Assembly (NCBI GenBank): GCA_029204225.1
Contig: CM055113.1
Coordinates: forward strand, 22,143,605-22,207,604
DNA length: 64,000 bases
Reading direction: 5' to 3'
From: Diphasiastrum complanatum
Lineage: Eukaryota > Streptophyta > Lycopodiopsida > Lycopodiales > Lycopodiaceae
Part shown: piece after piece, positions 45,313 to 55,826 of the stretch
Layout of the letters: each line of letters starts with the position of its first letter
Position numbering within the stretch: position 1 is the stretch's first letter
The notes under the pieces: generated by a model
Seen by the model: the letters and a program-made list of their open reading frames with translations, nothing else
Database searches by the model: none
Told to the model about the DNA's origin: nothing
Made by a program: the position numbers and the translations under genes

Positions 45313-46191
45313 CTGCTCACTCCTGCAAAGTATCAGAGTGTCATCCACATAAACAGCCACTATGATGATCTGCCCATCTATAATTCTGACATACACATTG
45401 GAGTCAGCCAACAGAGGCTTGAATCCCAATGATTTCAGAGCTTGATTCTTCTTCTTGTACCATTGTCAAGCTGATTGCTTCAGACCGTAGATGCTTCTAT
45501 GCATTTTGCATACATATTCAGGAAGTGAATTCGAGACAAATCCTGGGGGTTGATCCATGTAGACCTCTTCGTCTAATTCGCCATGCAAGAAGGCTGTCTT
45601 CTCGTCCACAATGTGGATCCTGAGGTCATAAGCTACTGCATATGCAAACAGCAAACATAGGGATGAATTTTTGACGACAGGAGAGAAGGTTTTAGAGTAG
45701 TCAATACCGTATCTCTGAGAGAAACCCTTCGCTACCAGTCTTGCCTTGTATTTCGTCACACTCCCGTCTGGTCCATATTTGAGTTTGAAAATCCATTTGT
45801 ATTTGACAGTCTTGCACTTATGAGGTAATGGCTCCAACGTCCATACCTGGTTCTTCCTCATGGACTCCATCTCTTCGTTCATGGCTTGGATCCATTTGTC
45901 CTTTTCTTGACTTTCAATCGCCTCCTCAAATGTCTGTGGTTCGCCACTGAACCCGTAGAATTCTTCTGATGTGGAAGCTAAGCTGCCTGGCACAAATCTT
46001 GCTAGTGCTCTTCGTGGTCTTGTCAACCTTCTGTGAGATCCTCCCGGAACAGCTATGTCTTTTTCCTTGTCTGCTCTGCTCGATCCGAAACCATCTTGGC
46101 TTACGAGAACTGCGGCGACAAGTTGCCTCTCGAATCTTTCTTTGTCTGATTCGTCGTTCGAATGGGAGACAACTCAAAAATCTTTGTTTTT
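45313..46191 (-). pseudogene. Copia-A reverse transcriptase N-terminal part
   Basis: The open frame 45466-46026 has KWIQAMNEEMESMRKNQVW, KYKWIFKLKYGPDGSVTKYK, ARLVAKGFSQRYGIDY, ETFSPVVK-like KTFSPVVK, ILDVKTAFLHGEL-like IVDEKTAFLHGEL and SIYGLKQSA. Asp is replaced by Glu in VDVKTAF-type (here VDEKTAF). Bases 45313-45465 hold the YVDD-region (ALIVAVYVDDTLIL-like) in another frame. Confidence 0.8.
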
Positions 46192-47361
46192 CTATTCGTC
46201 CTCTGCTCCCTCTGATGTTGGCGGCAGGTCATAGTATTGTCTTTCTAGAACTTCAGAGTTAAAAAGGTCTTCGTTGGCCATTGTCCTGCTCTCGTCGAAT
46301 TTGACATCCCTCACTGTTTTCACAGTGTTCGTGTTTGGCATGTAGATTCTGTAGTATGACGAATTATTGTCATAACCTACCAGAAAGCCTTGCTCGGCTT
46401 TCTCATCAAGCTTCTTGCGAAGCTTATCAGGAATATGTGCATATGCTGTGTGAGGAACACCAGATTTACCTGTCCTGTTCTGGATGTTTGCGGTTGTAGC
46501 TACTGCTTCAGCCCATAGTGCCCCTGGAGCCTTCGAGTATGCCATCATGCATCTGGCTGCTTCTATCAAGGTCCTGTTCTTTCATTTAGTAACACCATTG
46601 TGCTATGGTGTGTAGGCTACAGTTCTTCTGTGAATGATGCCACGATTATTGCAGAAGTCAGTGAAGCGATTCGAGATATATTTGCCACCTCGGTCTATTC
46701 TAATCTGCTTCACCTTGCTGCCAGTGCATCTCTTAGTCCAATTCACATATTCTATGAATTTATCGAGTGCTTCAGATTTATTCTGAATAAAATACACTCT
46801 GGCAAACTTGTTATAATCATCAAGGAAGGTTATATAATATTTTGAACCTCCTACTGAGATCACGTTGAATGGACCGCAGATGTCAGAGTGCACCAGCTCC
46901 AAAATCTTTGTCGTTCTGTAGGAGTCTTTGATGAATGGTGTGCGTAACATCTTGCCTTTCAAGCATGCATCATAGGTGGTCGAACTGGTTGCATTCGAGA
47001 TGCTGACCCTTGTCATTTCTCCATGATGACTTGCCTGGTAGAGTGCCATTGAGTTCATGTGACAGAGTCTTCTGTGCCACAGAGTGTCTGGCGAGTCGTC
47101 ATGGGTTTGATGCATTTGATCTTCAGGTAGGCGCACCTTTAGATGATATAGGTTGCCCTTCCTTCTGCCTGGAGCAATGAGAGTGCTGGTGCTGGCATCA
47201 ATCACGTTGCATGCTTCGTTAGAAAATGCCACACGCATCTCTGCATCTGCTATTCTTGCTACAAAGTGCAAGTCTTGTTGCAGAGTTGGCACGAACAAAA
47301 TGTCTTCGAGTTGTTTGTCTTTGCCGTTGGTGTTGAGCCAGAGTGAACCAATATCATTCAC
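46192..47361 (-). pseudogene. Copia-A integrase
   Basis: The frame 46603-47361 holds LWHRRLCHMNSMALYQ and CLKGKMLRTPF (zinc domain), ILELVHSDICGPF and YYITFLDDYNKFARVY (first and second acidic parts of the core), and IRIDRGGKYISNRF. Two stops at about 46575-46602 break YTPxHNGVTKxKNRT, the Glu motif region. The frame 46192-46569 continues with IEAARCMMAYSKAPGALWAE and a Lys-rich C-terminus. Confidence 0.8.
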
Positions 47362-47560
47362 TTGATGTTTGGATCCATTTCAAAGGACTATGAATCTTGA
47401 GGGATCTGCACTTGTGAAATCAAACATGATTCGTCTTGATGTCATGAAGTGCGAGGTGGCTCCTGAATCCAAGATCACCTCGTGTGTGTGAGATGTTGAT
47501 GTTGCACACACATCTTCACAGATATAGGCGGTCAAACAATTTTTGTTCATTCTTTATGTG
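47362..47560 (-). pseudogene. Copia-A aspartyl protease
   Basis: The minus strand reads HEVILDSGATSHFMTSRR, the copia protease active site, between the gag knuckles and integrase. A stop follows RFIVL. Confidence 0.7.
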
Positions 47561-48540
47561 CCCATCTTCGAGCTCTCGGGCTCCTCGACATAGGAAGAAC
47601 TATTATTGTTCTCATGTTTGTTCTGTGTTGATCTATTTTTTGGGTTCTGGCGGCAATCCATGGCTACATGACCCTTCTTATGGCAATGGATACACTCAAT
47701 CTTGGGATTGAGCCAGCAGGTATCTACTGTATGCCCGTCTCTTCTGCATCTTGTGCAGGTCTTCTTGTCTGCATCTTGTCGTTTCAACCTCCCTTTGGTC
47801 TTCTAGTTGCTTTTGTTAGTCCCCTCTGCATGTTGGTCACGATCATGCCTCTAATTCGACTCCCTCTTAGGCTTGAACTATTTCTTTGATTTTTTTCTGT
47901 TGTTGTAGAGTGTCTGGTCAGAATCATCTTTGTGATCAAGATGCTCTCTGGCCTCGACTTCCTCTCGAATCTCGACAATCGTCTTTTTGAGATTCATGGT
48001 AGGATCTTTCACGAAGGGTTTGTGTCGTCTGGAAAGATCTGGGTAAGGCTCTCAACAGATATGAAAGCTGCTTCTCAGCTGATATTGCATTCTCTGCTCT
48101 TGAGTTGTGTAGTGATAGACACAGATCCTTCATCTTTCTCACGAAAGAGGTGAAGTCTTTTCTATCCCAGTGCAGATTCGTCAGCTGATCTTCTAGCATC
48201 ATAATTTGACTTTTTGATTTCGTCTAAAGTCTTATGAGCAGTTCATCCCACATCTCCTTAGCTTTGGAAGGTGTAGCCAGGTCAAGTGTAAGGCTATTTT
48301 CAATGGAAGATGATAGCAAGACTACTGGCTTGTCATTTTTCTCCCTCCATTCGCGTAGCTCCTTGTCTGTTGTTGTAGGCATTTCTTCTGTGCCATCCAC
48401 CCAGGGGAAGAGTCCTTCGCCCTTGAGTATCAAAGATGTCTTAACTTTCCAGGCTAGAAAGTTAGATCCTAAAGAATTAAGTATAGTGCAGATCTTGCTC
48501 TACATGCTGCTGATTGAATCCATTGCTCCTTGAAGTCTAT
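47554..48540 (-). pseudogene. Copia-A gag
   Basis: The N-terminal part has LILKGEGLFPWVDG, VVLLSSSIENSLTLDLATPS and AKEMWDELLIRL, the UBN2-type copia gag. Two zinc knuckles follow at 47554-47787: CTRCRRDGHTVDTC and CIHCHKKGHVAMDC. Frames are broken near 48224, 47936 and 47790. Confidence 0.8.
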
Positions 48541-48621
48541 TTTCATGTTAATGATTGATTGTTTGAATGCTTGGCCTCCTGGATCTGCTAGCTTCTTGTC
48601 TATGTCAAAATATGGTAGGGT

Positions 48622-48634
48622 GGCTCTGATACCA
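48622..48634 (-). other. Primer binding site (initiator Met tRNA)
   Basis: The minus strand TGGTATCAGAGCC is complementary to the 3' end of the plant initiator Met tRNA. It is separated from the LTR by a short (GT)n run. Confidence 0.85.
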
Positions 48635-48654
48635 CACACACACACTGATGAATC

Positions 48655-49598
48655 TAGGGGAGAAAATTCACGAAGCAGTCGCGACTCTCTTTCAAGATTC
48701 GGATGGAGTTCAGGTGCGTTTGCTAGGCACTGCCAGCTGAAACACTCCTACAATCCTCCAGAGAGTAGTCAGTTACTACTGATCTACATTCATAAAAATT
48801 AATACAGCATTATATGAAATAAACAGCATAAGCATTCAACATTCAAGATCAGACACAACTAGAAAATAATCTATATTGATTTTCTCTAATTTCTTTAGGG
48901 CACTGCATGCAAATCCACGCAGTGTGTTGGCGTGAGAGAAGCACAGTTTTCTCACGAGTAGTAGTCTTGTTTCACCAGCGGACAATTGGATCTTCTGATC
49001 CTAGACAGAATTATCTTCTCGCACGCAGACAAAACTTCTGTCTGTGTTCGTCTTGATTGCTTACTAGCATCAGACTTCTTCAGTGTCTCTTCTCTTAGTT
49101 AAACTTGGTGTATCCTGTTCTAATATATGTCAAGTATTATTCTGTAAGTACAGTCTCTCTATGTAAACCTAAGATTAGAGTAATTATACATCTACAACTA
49201 ATCAAGGAATTACAAGAGTGGCAGATTAGCCACGACCTAGGAAGTATCTGTTGACATCATGCCATCAGGTCAGATCTCTGTACTTCTGGGTACTTGCATG
49301 ATCTCTGGTGGTACTCCTTGGAGCGTGAGGATAGAACGGGTTTCGTTTCCACCGTTGGTTTCATTTACCTCGTCTGCCTTTCTCTCTTGCTAGACTGCAA
49401 AAGAATCTCGTTCGTGGATCCTTCGTGTTCGCAAACCGTTCGTGTTCGCGAACCATTCGTCTTCGTCTTCGTTGACTTTCGTATTCACGAAACTCTTCGT
49501 AGTTCGTGTCTCCAAATGTTCAAGTTCACAAACGTCTTCGTCAGGTGAAGGGCTGAAAGCTAGCAAGGCTTTGTAATCAAAAACACTTTGTTTCTTTA
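48655..49598 (-). repeat. 5' LTR of copia-A (944 bp)
   Basis: The same blocks occur as in 43394-44368, with visible point differences and small indels throughout, so the insertion is not recent. TATATG lies at about 49123. The minus-strand start is TAAAGAAACAAAG (TG mutated to TA). Confidence 0.85.
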
Positions 49599-50170
49599 CA
49601 AAAGTACTCTGGAACATGACTAATTTGCCACTCTTGTAATCCATGATTAGTTGTAGATGTTTAATCTTTCTGATCTAGGAAGTTGCATGATGCGACACAA
49701 AAAAGTTTGCAAGCTATATACTTTCTGCTTGATGCATAAAACAAAAGAGATGAAAATATACAAAATACATGTTCGTTGAGCGAGACAATTTTGTAAGAGG
49801 ACCAGTAGATCCAGAAGTCCGCTAGTAAGCGAGGCACTATTCATGAGAGAATTGTATTTCTCTCACACCAATGCACTGTGTGGATCTGTCACACAGTGCT
49901 TGAAATCAGAAGATCAATAGATGATATTGTAGCTGTTATGCGCATATTATTCTAAATGATTGTATAATCTTGAATGAATATTTGTCTGCTACTAATCCTG
50001 TATCTCATTCACTTGTTTATTCAATTTTGCACATTGGTTTGATTTTGTTGAATGCTATATTAATCTATAACGTAGATCAGCAGTGTCTGTCTACATTCTG
50101 GAGGATTGTAGGAATGACATAGCTGGCAGTGACCAGTAATCATATCTGAATTCCACACGAACTGATTTTG
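49599..50170 (+). repeat. Right part of the older copia-A LTR
   Basis: Read on the plus strand it matches the minus strand of the young LTRs: TTTGCCACTCTTGTAATCCATGATTAG, CACAGTGCTTGAAATCAG and CTGGAGGATTGTAGGAATG. It starts where the left part (43193-43393) stops, so the two pieces formed one LTR before the young copy inserted. Divergence is higher than between the two young LTRs. Confidence 0.75.
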
Positions 50171-50182
50171 TTCGCGAATTTT

Positions 50183-50312
50183 TTCGCTTCGCTTCGCTTC
50201 GCGATCGCTTGGCTTTCAGCATAAATCAATTTCAAAGCTCATTCAAGTTTTGTTTTGTTTCGTTTCATTTCGTTTCTTCTAGTTTTGTTTCGTTTCGTTT
50301 TGTTTCGTTATA
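50183..50312. repeat. CGCTT / CGTTT pentamer simple repeats
   Basis: TTCGCTTCGCTTCGCTTCGC at 50188 and a longer impure (TTTCG)n run to 50312. The unit resembles the TTCG words common in the copia-A LTR. Confidence 0.8.
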
Positions 50313-50642
50313 GAGATTGATTGATCTTTTTCATGAATTCTTCTCGAGCATAAATTATTCGTCATCAGAACGATTTCGCGAATAGTTTCACAAATTGTTT
50401 GAAAGATTCCCATCAGTTCGTTACCAAAATTTTACTGGAATTTTAATTTGCACTTTCCGTCAATGTATAGTTGTGATTAATAGGAAAGGGCTATAAATAT
50501 GGGCACCACCAGACTTACTGACATTCCGTAATCTTTTCTTCATAACTCCTTTGTCATTTTGTTCTCTAGCTTTCTCTCGCAATATCATATTTGGACGCGC
50601 GCCTTCATTTTACGACCACTAATTTTTCATTGTCGCGCGCTA

Positions 50643-50814
50643 AAGTGATATCAGCCTCTTTTTACGGAATATTGAATCAACATGCATCTTGCTCTAGAGT
50701 CCCCTTTCAGAATCATTCACATGCACTGAAGCGATATCAGCCTCTTTCAACGGAATATTGAATCAATGTGTGCCTTGTTCAAAAGTCCCCGACCGAAATC
50801 ATTCACGTGCATTG
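50643..50814. repeat. Two-copy 86-bp tandem duplication
   Basis: 50643-50728 and 50729-50814 share GATATCAGCCTCTTT, CGGAATATTGAATCAA and CATTCAC...TGCA(C/T)TG, with about 15% differences. The function is unknown. Confidence 0.75.
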
Positions 50815-50871
50815 AAAACCAATATCAGGTTCAATATGGCTAGTTTCTCAAAGTCCTTAGAAATTTTTGAT

Positions 50872-51143
50872 TGATCTTTCATCCCTACCAAGCTAGGGTT
50901 GGAATCTTGGAGATACCTCAACAAAGTAAAAATTACAAAAAATAGCTCCTACTTTTTTTCTCTTGTATCTAAGCATGATTTGGACTCATTCCAAAGGTTC
51001 TATCACTTAGATCAACTTGAGAACATCCTTATGAATGGAATCCTATGCTATTTGGCACATGTGACAAGCCACATCATGACCATCTAACTATTCACAAGTC
51101 ATATGACCAAAAGTAGTCAAGCTCGTATTGTAAATTTTTAACA
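50872..51143 (-). repeat. LTR-D right-end fragment
   Basis: It matches the last ~270 bp of LTR-D, from GATCTTTCATCCCTACC to AATTTTTAACA. Truncated on the left. Confidence 0.8.
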
Positions 51144-52038
51144 AATTGAAAATTTGGCAATGAGGCATTGGAGGCCATTATTGAAAAATCGAAAGCCCAT
51201 GAAAAAACTGTCTACGGAGGAGGAATTTTTGGAATTCCAAAAAAAAATATCCTCCAAGGACTCAGTATATCCCCTCAGGCAATGTAGAGGCCATTGGAGG
51301 ACATGACATTAGCAGAACAAACGTCGTTGAATATGATGATTATGATCCGCTCATGTGGTCCACTTTGTTCCAGTCGCGGATTGGGGACAAGTCAGTTGAT
51401 CGAGAGTGTGATAGACTCTTTGTGTGGGCATTGTATGTGCATGATACTTTGTGGGTCAAACACAAACTTGGTGGTTTGTTGGTGTGCTTGAGTGTGAGTC
51501 AAGTAGAGAGTAGCAGGACATGCATAACATCTTTTGGACACTCTAGATGCTGCTACAATTTGTTTCTCGTTACTCCCATCAAATTTGAGCTTAAGGGAGA
51601 GAGTTAGAAATCAGATCTGATCTGATTCAATTTTATAAGCTTCAGATATGATATTGAAAGTATTACAGTTGATTGGTTTTGCTGTATTTGGTAGTAATTG
51701 GGACTTGACCTGCCATCGGCATATTAGTCAAGCACTCGTCCTGTATTCAGCTACTTGGGTTAGTTTAGTAGCCACACAAAGGTAAAAAATTAGATGTATA
51801 GTATTATTCACAATACTTGCTATACTCGGGGGCATGTCTCAAGTTGGTTGGTTGAATTTGGCCATATTGTCCCCGATCTTAGTTTGGTAGGTGGTAGGCC
51901 ATTTTTTGGACACTTGTCTTTTCATGTAGTTTTTGAATAAACTATATGTACAATTTTCTTTGTAATACAATTAACTTTTGTTGTGCCATCTTTGAGAGCT
52001 TGTGAGGTGTAGCTATGGTGATTGATTGATGTGATTTG
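51144..52038 (+). repeat. Unassigned stretch ending in a copia PPT and LTR-like region
   Basis: A plus frame at 51350-51606 (LMWSTLFQSRIGDKSVDREC ...) is unrecognised. TTAAGGGAGAGAGTTAGAAAT at about 51591-51611 resembles the copia PPT/LTR border at 22692. The following 400 bp to about 51990 are LTR-like with TAGTTTTTGAATAAAC near the end. The LTR limits are not certain. Confidence 0.4.
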
Positions 52039-52043
52039 CATAC
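52039..52043. repeat. Target site duplication, left (CATAC)
   Basis: CATAC is followed by the LTR terminus TGTTAAAATT and repeated exactly at 55822-55826. Confidence 0.9.
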
Positions 52044-52588
52044 TGTTAAAATTACAGCAAATAAGGATCCAAAAACACTTGAAATGATGAGGGAAACAAT
52101 AGATTATGATCTCATAAGATTAGGACAACTTGAACCATCAAAATCCATCAAGAATCTATGCTTGAACCTCACTAAATGGCCCAAATCCTTGAAGAAGCCT
52201 TCACACGTGTGAAAGTACAGCCTCCCACAGTCTGATTACTATACACCAGACCTACATTCAATCCTATAATCATTAGAAATCACAAGGACTCAAACGATTA
52301 TGAACATAGAGAGCAATTGCACCAATATGAGAGAAAAATCATGAAATTGCTTGATTGATTTTGGTGAGAGATCATTACCTATATATACATGATCCATCAC
52401 GGTTTTGGGCAGGTATGAGTAGACCTAAACCTATTCCTAATGCTAATTTTGGTGGATCTTTTATCCCTACCAAGCTAGGGTTGGAATCTAGGCTATTTGG
52501 CACGTGTGACAAGCCACATCATGACCATCTAACTATTTACAAGTCATATGACCAAAACTAGTCAAGCTAGAATTGTGAATTTTTAACA
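52044..52588 (-). repeat. 3' LTR of copia-D (545 bp)
   Basis: TGTTAAAATT...TTTTTAACA. It lacks the block from about TCTTGGAGATCC to ATCCTATG that the right LTR has. The rest is close to the right LTR. Confidence 0.9.
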
Positions 52589-52655
52589 CTCCTCCTCACT
52601 ATCTAGCTTGGTTCAATCATTGCTTTACTAATCACTCCAAGTGATGATCTGAACT

Positions 52656-53426
52656 TCATAAAAGTAGATCAGCTACACATTCATTGCTTGGAACATGCTC
52701 CAAAGCAATCTCCTTGGCTTGCACCATTTCTCTCACAAAGTGATGGCATATCTCAATGTGCTTAGATCTTGCATGGAAGATTGGGTTAGATGCAAGGTCT
52801 TGGGCTGATATATTGTCATTGTAGATGATTGGTGCCTCCTCTGAATCCATGATCTTTAGCTCCACCAATAATCTCTTGATCCAAAGTACCTCCTTTGTGG
52901 TGGTTGTCAAAGCTTTGTACTCGACCTCGGTTAAAGATAGAGATATAGTTTCTTGCTTTTTGGAAAGCCATGAAACCACACCTTCTCCTACAAAAGTTGA
53001 CTAGGCACTTGTTGATTTTCTATCCCTATCCCTCTTGTCTCCTACAAAATTTGAATCACTAAATGCATGAAGGTTAATCACATCTCCTTTATATAGAATC
53101 CCAAAATCCAATGTACCTGAGATGTATCTTAGAATCCTCTTAGCCTTTTTCCAATGGATATTCAATGGTTTTTGCATGGATTGGCTCAACCTACATACAC
53201 TAAAGCTAAGATCTGGTCTAGTTATAGTGATCCACATTAAGGAGCCTATAAGTTGCCTAAACAAAGTGATGTCCGTGAAGGATCTTTCATCATCTACATT
53301 TTGCACTTTTACATCTTGCTCCATTGGTGTGTCAACACTTTTGCATTCTTCCATCTTAAACTTCTTCAAAAGACTTTGAGCATAGTTTACTTGACTTATA
53401 AAGATAAAATAAGATCCTCTAAGCAC
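52656..53426 (-). pseudogene. Copia-D RNase H and RT C-terminus
   Basis: VNYAQSLLKKFKMEECKSVD, LIGSLMWITITRPDLSFSVC and HWKKAKRILRYISGTLDFGI (53001-53426), then WLSKKQETISLSLTEVEYKAL, NDNISAQDLASNPIFHARSK and HIEICHHFVREMV (52656-52979). Only one frame break (about 52980-53000) separates them, so this copy is little decayed. Confidence 0.85.
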
Positions 53427-54877
53427 CTCTATGCCTAAGATGAAGTGAAGACACCCTATATCTAGCGTCTTGAATTCTAAGGATAGATCTATCTTGATTT
53501 TTTCAATACCATCAACACTATTTCCACTAATGATGATGTCATCTACATAAATGAGTAAAAGTACAATACCAACATCATCAAACTTAATGTAAAGAGTGGG
53601 ATCATATTCACTTTAAACAAAAGAAAGTGAAATGAGATAGCAATGTAATCTTGAATTCCAAGATCTCAAGGCTTGCTTCAAGCCATATATGCTTCTTTGG
53701 AGATGGCATACTTTGACCTCCATTCCATGCTTGATGAACCCTTGTGGCGGCTCCATATAGATATCTTCTTCCAAAAAACCATTCAAGAAAGCATTAGAGA
53801 CATCCATTTGACATAGGATCCATCCAAAATGTGATGCAAGTGCAGTGATTAGCCTTATTGTGACCATCTTGGCCACGAGTGCAAAAGTTTCCTCATAGTC
53901 TATCCCTCTCTCTTGAGCATAACCTTTTGCAACTAATCTTGCTTTATGTTTGTTAACACTCCCATTTGCATTCATCTTAAACTTGAAGACCCACTTGCAT
54001 CCTATTACATTCCTTTGAGGTCTATCAACAAGCAACCAAGTTTCATTCTCAATCAAGGCATTATACTCATCCAACATAGCTTTATACCATTCTTTGGAGT
54101 TCAATGCATCTTTAACAATAGATGGTTCTTCAAAACTAGATAGAGCATAAGAAGTGGATGAGATACCCTCAACTTGCTGCCCTTTGCCTTGATATGTGAG
54201 CCTTGATGGCTCCACTTTTGCCCTTGAAGATATCCTTGGTGTGATAGGTGGGTTTGGTGCTTGCTCCTCCATGAGCTCCTCCTCGAATTCAAGATCTTGC
54301 GTCTCGGCCATCTTCTTCTTGATTGTTGGAGCACTTGAGCCTTCTTCAAGCATATGCATATGATGTTCATCAAATATAACATCCCTTGAAACAACAAATC
54401 TGTTCAAGGATGGGAGATAGATTTTGTAGCCCTTGCTTGCATATCCAAGCATGATCCCCCTTCTGGGAGATGGATCCTCCTTGGTTCTTGTTTCCAATGG
54501 CACATGCACATAACATATACACCCAAAAACTTTCAAGTGATTAAGATTGGGTTTCTTTCCATACAACATCTCATAAGGAGTTTTTCCTTCAATTGCTTTG
54601 CAAGACACCCTATTCACTAAGTAGTTTGCACATACAAGAGATTCACCCCAAAAGGATTTGGGCAAACAAGCATCCAATCTTAAAGCCTTAGAACATTCAC
54701 ATAATGTTCTATTCCTTCTTTCAGCAACTCCATTTTGTTGAGGAGTGTAAGGACAAGAAGTCTCTTTCTTGATCCCTTCCTCCTCCGAAAGGCCTTGAAC
54801 TCATTGGAGATGAATTCTCCACCATTGTCACTTCTAAGAATCTTGATGCTATAATTATGGTGCTTTTCCACAAACAA
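53427..54877 (-). pseudogene. Copia-D integrase end and reverse transcriptase
   Basis: 54680-54877 holds KILRSDNGGEFISNEF (integrase core). The 354-residue frame 53613-54677 continues with SFWGESLVCANYLVNRVSC, TPYEMLYGKKPNLNHLKVFG and RGIMLGYASKGYKIY. It then enters RT: KWVFKFKMNANGSVNKHKAR, LVAKGYAQERGIDYEETFA and LCQMDVSNAFLNGFLEEDIY. The YVDD stretch lies in another frame at about 53540. Upstream of 54877 only ~260 bp remain before the PBS. Confidence 0.85.
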
Positions 54878-55127
54878 CTTGAAATTTACAAAAGTATCAA
54901 ATACTTACCATTTACAATCTCCATTAGATCTTGCATGATCATGATGGATTCCATTCTAACTTTCCATATGGAATAGTTAGTTTTGTTTTAGTTTTCCTCC
55001 AATGGATTTGACTCACTTTGAGTTCTAGAATCAATGCTAGATGCTAAGATCCAATCTACACAAGGTTTAGATAAAAATTGTGATCAAATTGAATGAAAAC
55101 CAAGGATTTGGCTCATTTTAGCCCTTA

Positions 55128-55140
55128 GGCTCTGATACCC
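55128..55140 (-). other. Primer binding site of copia-D
   Basis: The minus strand GGGTATCAGAGCC directly follows the 5' LTR end (AACA). It matches the initiator Met site with one change at the first base. Confidence 0.8.
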
Positions 55141-55821
55141 TGTTAAAATTACAGCAAATAAGGATCCTAAAACACTTGAAATAATGAGGGAAACAATAGA
55201 TATGATCTCATAAGATTAGCACAACTTGAACCATCAAAATCCATCAAGAATCTATGCCTGAACCTCACTAAATGGCCCAAATCCTTGAAGAAGGCTTCAC
55301 ACGTGTGAAAGTACGGCCTCCCACAGTCTGATTACTATACACCAGACCTACATTCAATCCTATAATCATTAGAAATCACAAGGACTTAAACAATTATGAA
55401 CATAGAGAGCAATTGCACCAATATGAGAGAAAAATCATGAAATTGCTTGATTGATTTTGGTGAGAGATCATCACCTATATATACATGATCCATCACGGTT
55501 TTGGGAAGCTATGAGTAGACCTAAACCTATCCCTAATGCTAATTTTGGTGGATCTTTCATCCCTACCAAGTTAGAGTTGGAATCTTGGAGATCCCTCGAC
55601 AATGTAAAAATTACCAAAAATAGCTCCTACTTTTTCTCTCTTGTATCTAAGCATGATTTGGACTCATTCCAAAGGTTCTATCACTTAGGTCTACTTGAGA
55701 ACATCCTTATGAATGGAATCCTATGCTATTTGGCACGTGTGACAAGCCACATCATGACCATCTAACTATTTACAAGTCATATGACCAAAACTAGTCAAGC
55801 TAGAATTGTGAATTTTTAACA
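55141..55821 (-). repeat. 5' LTR of copia-D (681 bp)
   Basis: Full-length reference copy of LTR-D, TGTTAAAATT...TTTTTAACA, with TATATATACATG at about 55478. Confidence 0.9.
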
Positions 55822-55826
55822 CATAC
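55822..55826. repeat. Target site duplication, right (CATAC)
   Basis: Exact copy of 52039-52043. Confidence 0.9.

Larger units (their letters stand above)
43394..49598 (-). mobile_element. Copia-A retrotransposon, near-complete, ~6.2 kb
   Basis: Ty1/copia order on the minus strand: 5' LTR, PBS, gag, protease, integrase, RT, RNase H, polypurine tract, 3' LTR. All domains are present but carry scattered stops and frameshifts. It is inserted, in opposite orientation, into the 3' LTR of an older copy of the same family. No 5-bp target duplication is evident. Confidence 0.85.
52044..55821 (-). mobile_element. Copia-D retrotransposon, internally deleted, 3.8 kb
   Basis: It is bounded by TGTTAAAATTACAGC and GAATTTTTAACA with perfect CATAC duplications. 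The left LTR is 545 bp with a ~136-bp deletion; the right LTR is 681 bp. The 2.55 kb interior keeps the end of integrase, RT and RNase H but lacks gag, protease and most of integrase. It could not have mobilised itself in this form. Two further LTR-D copies lie at 38530 and 50872. Confidence 0.9.

Noticed and set aside
43379-49603. 5-bp target duplication around the nested copia-A element
   Set aside because: Flanks do not match at either reading of the ends. ACAAA occurs near both sides but not at the termini.
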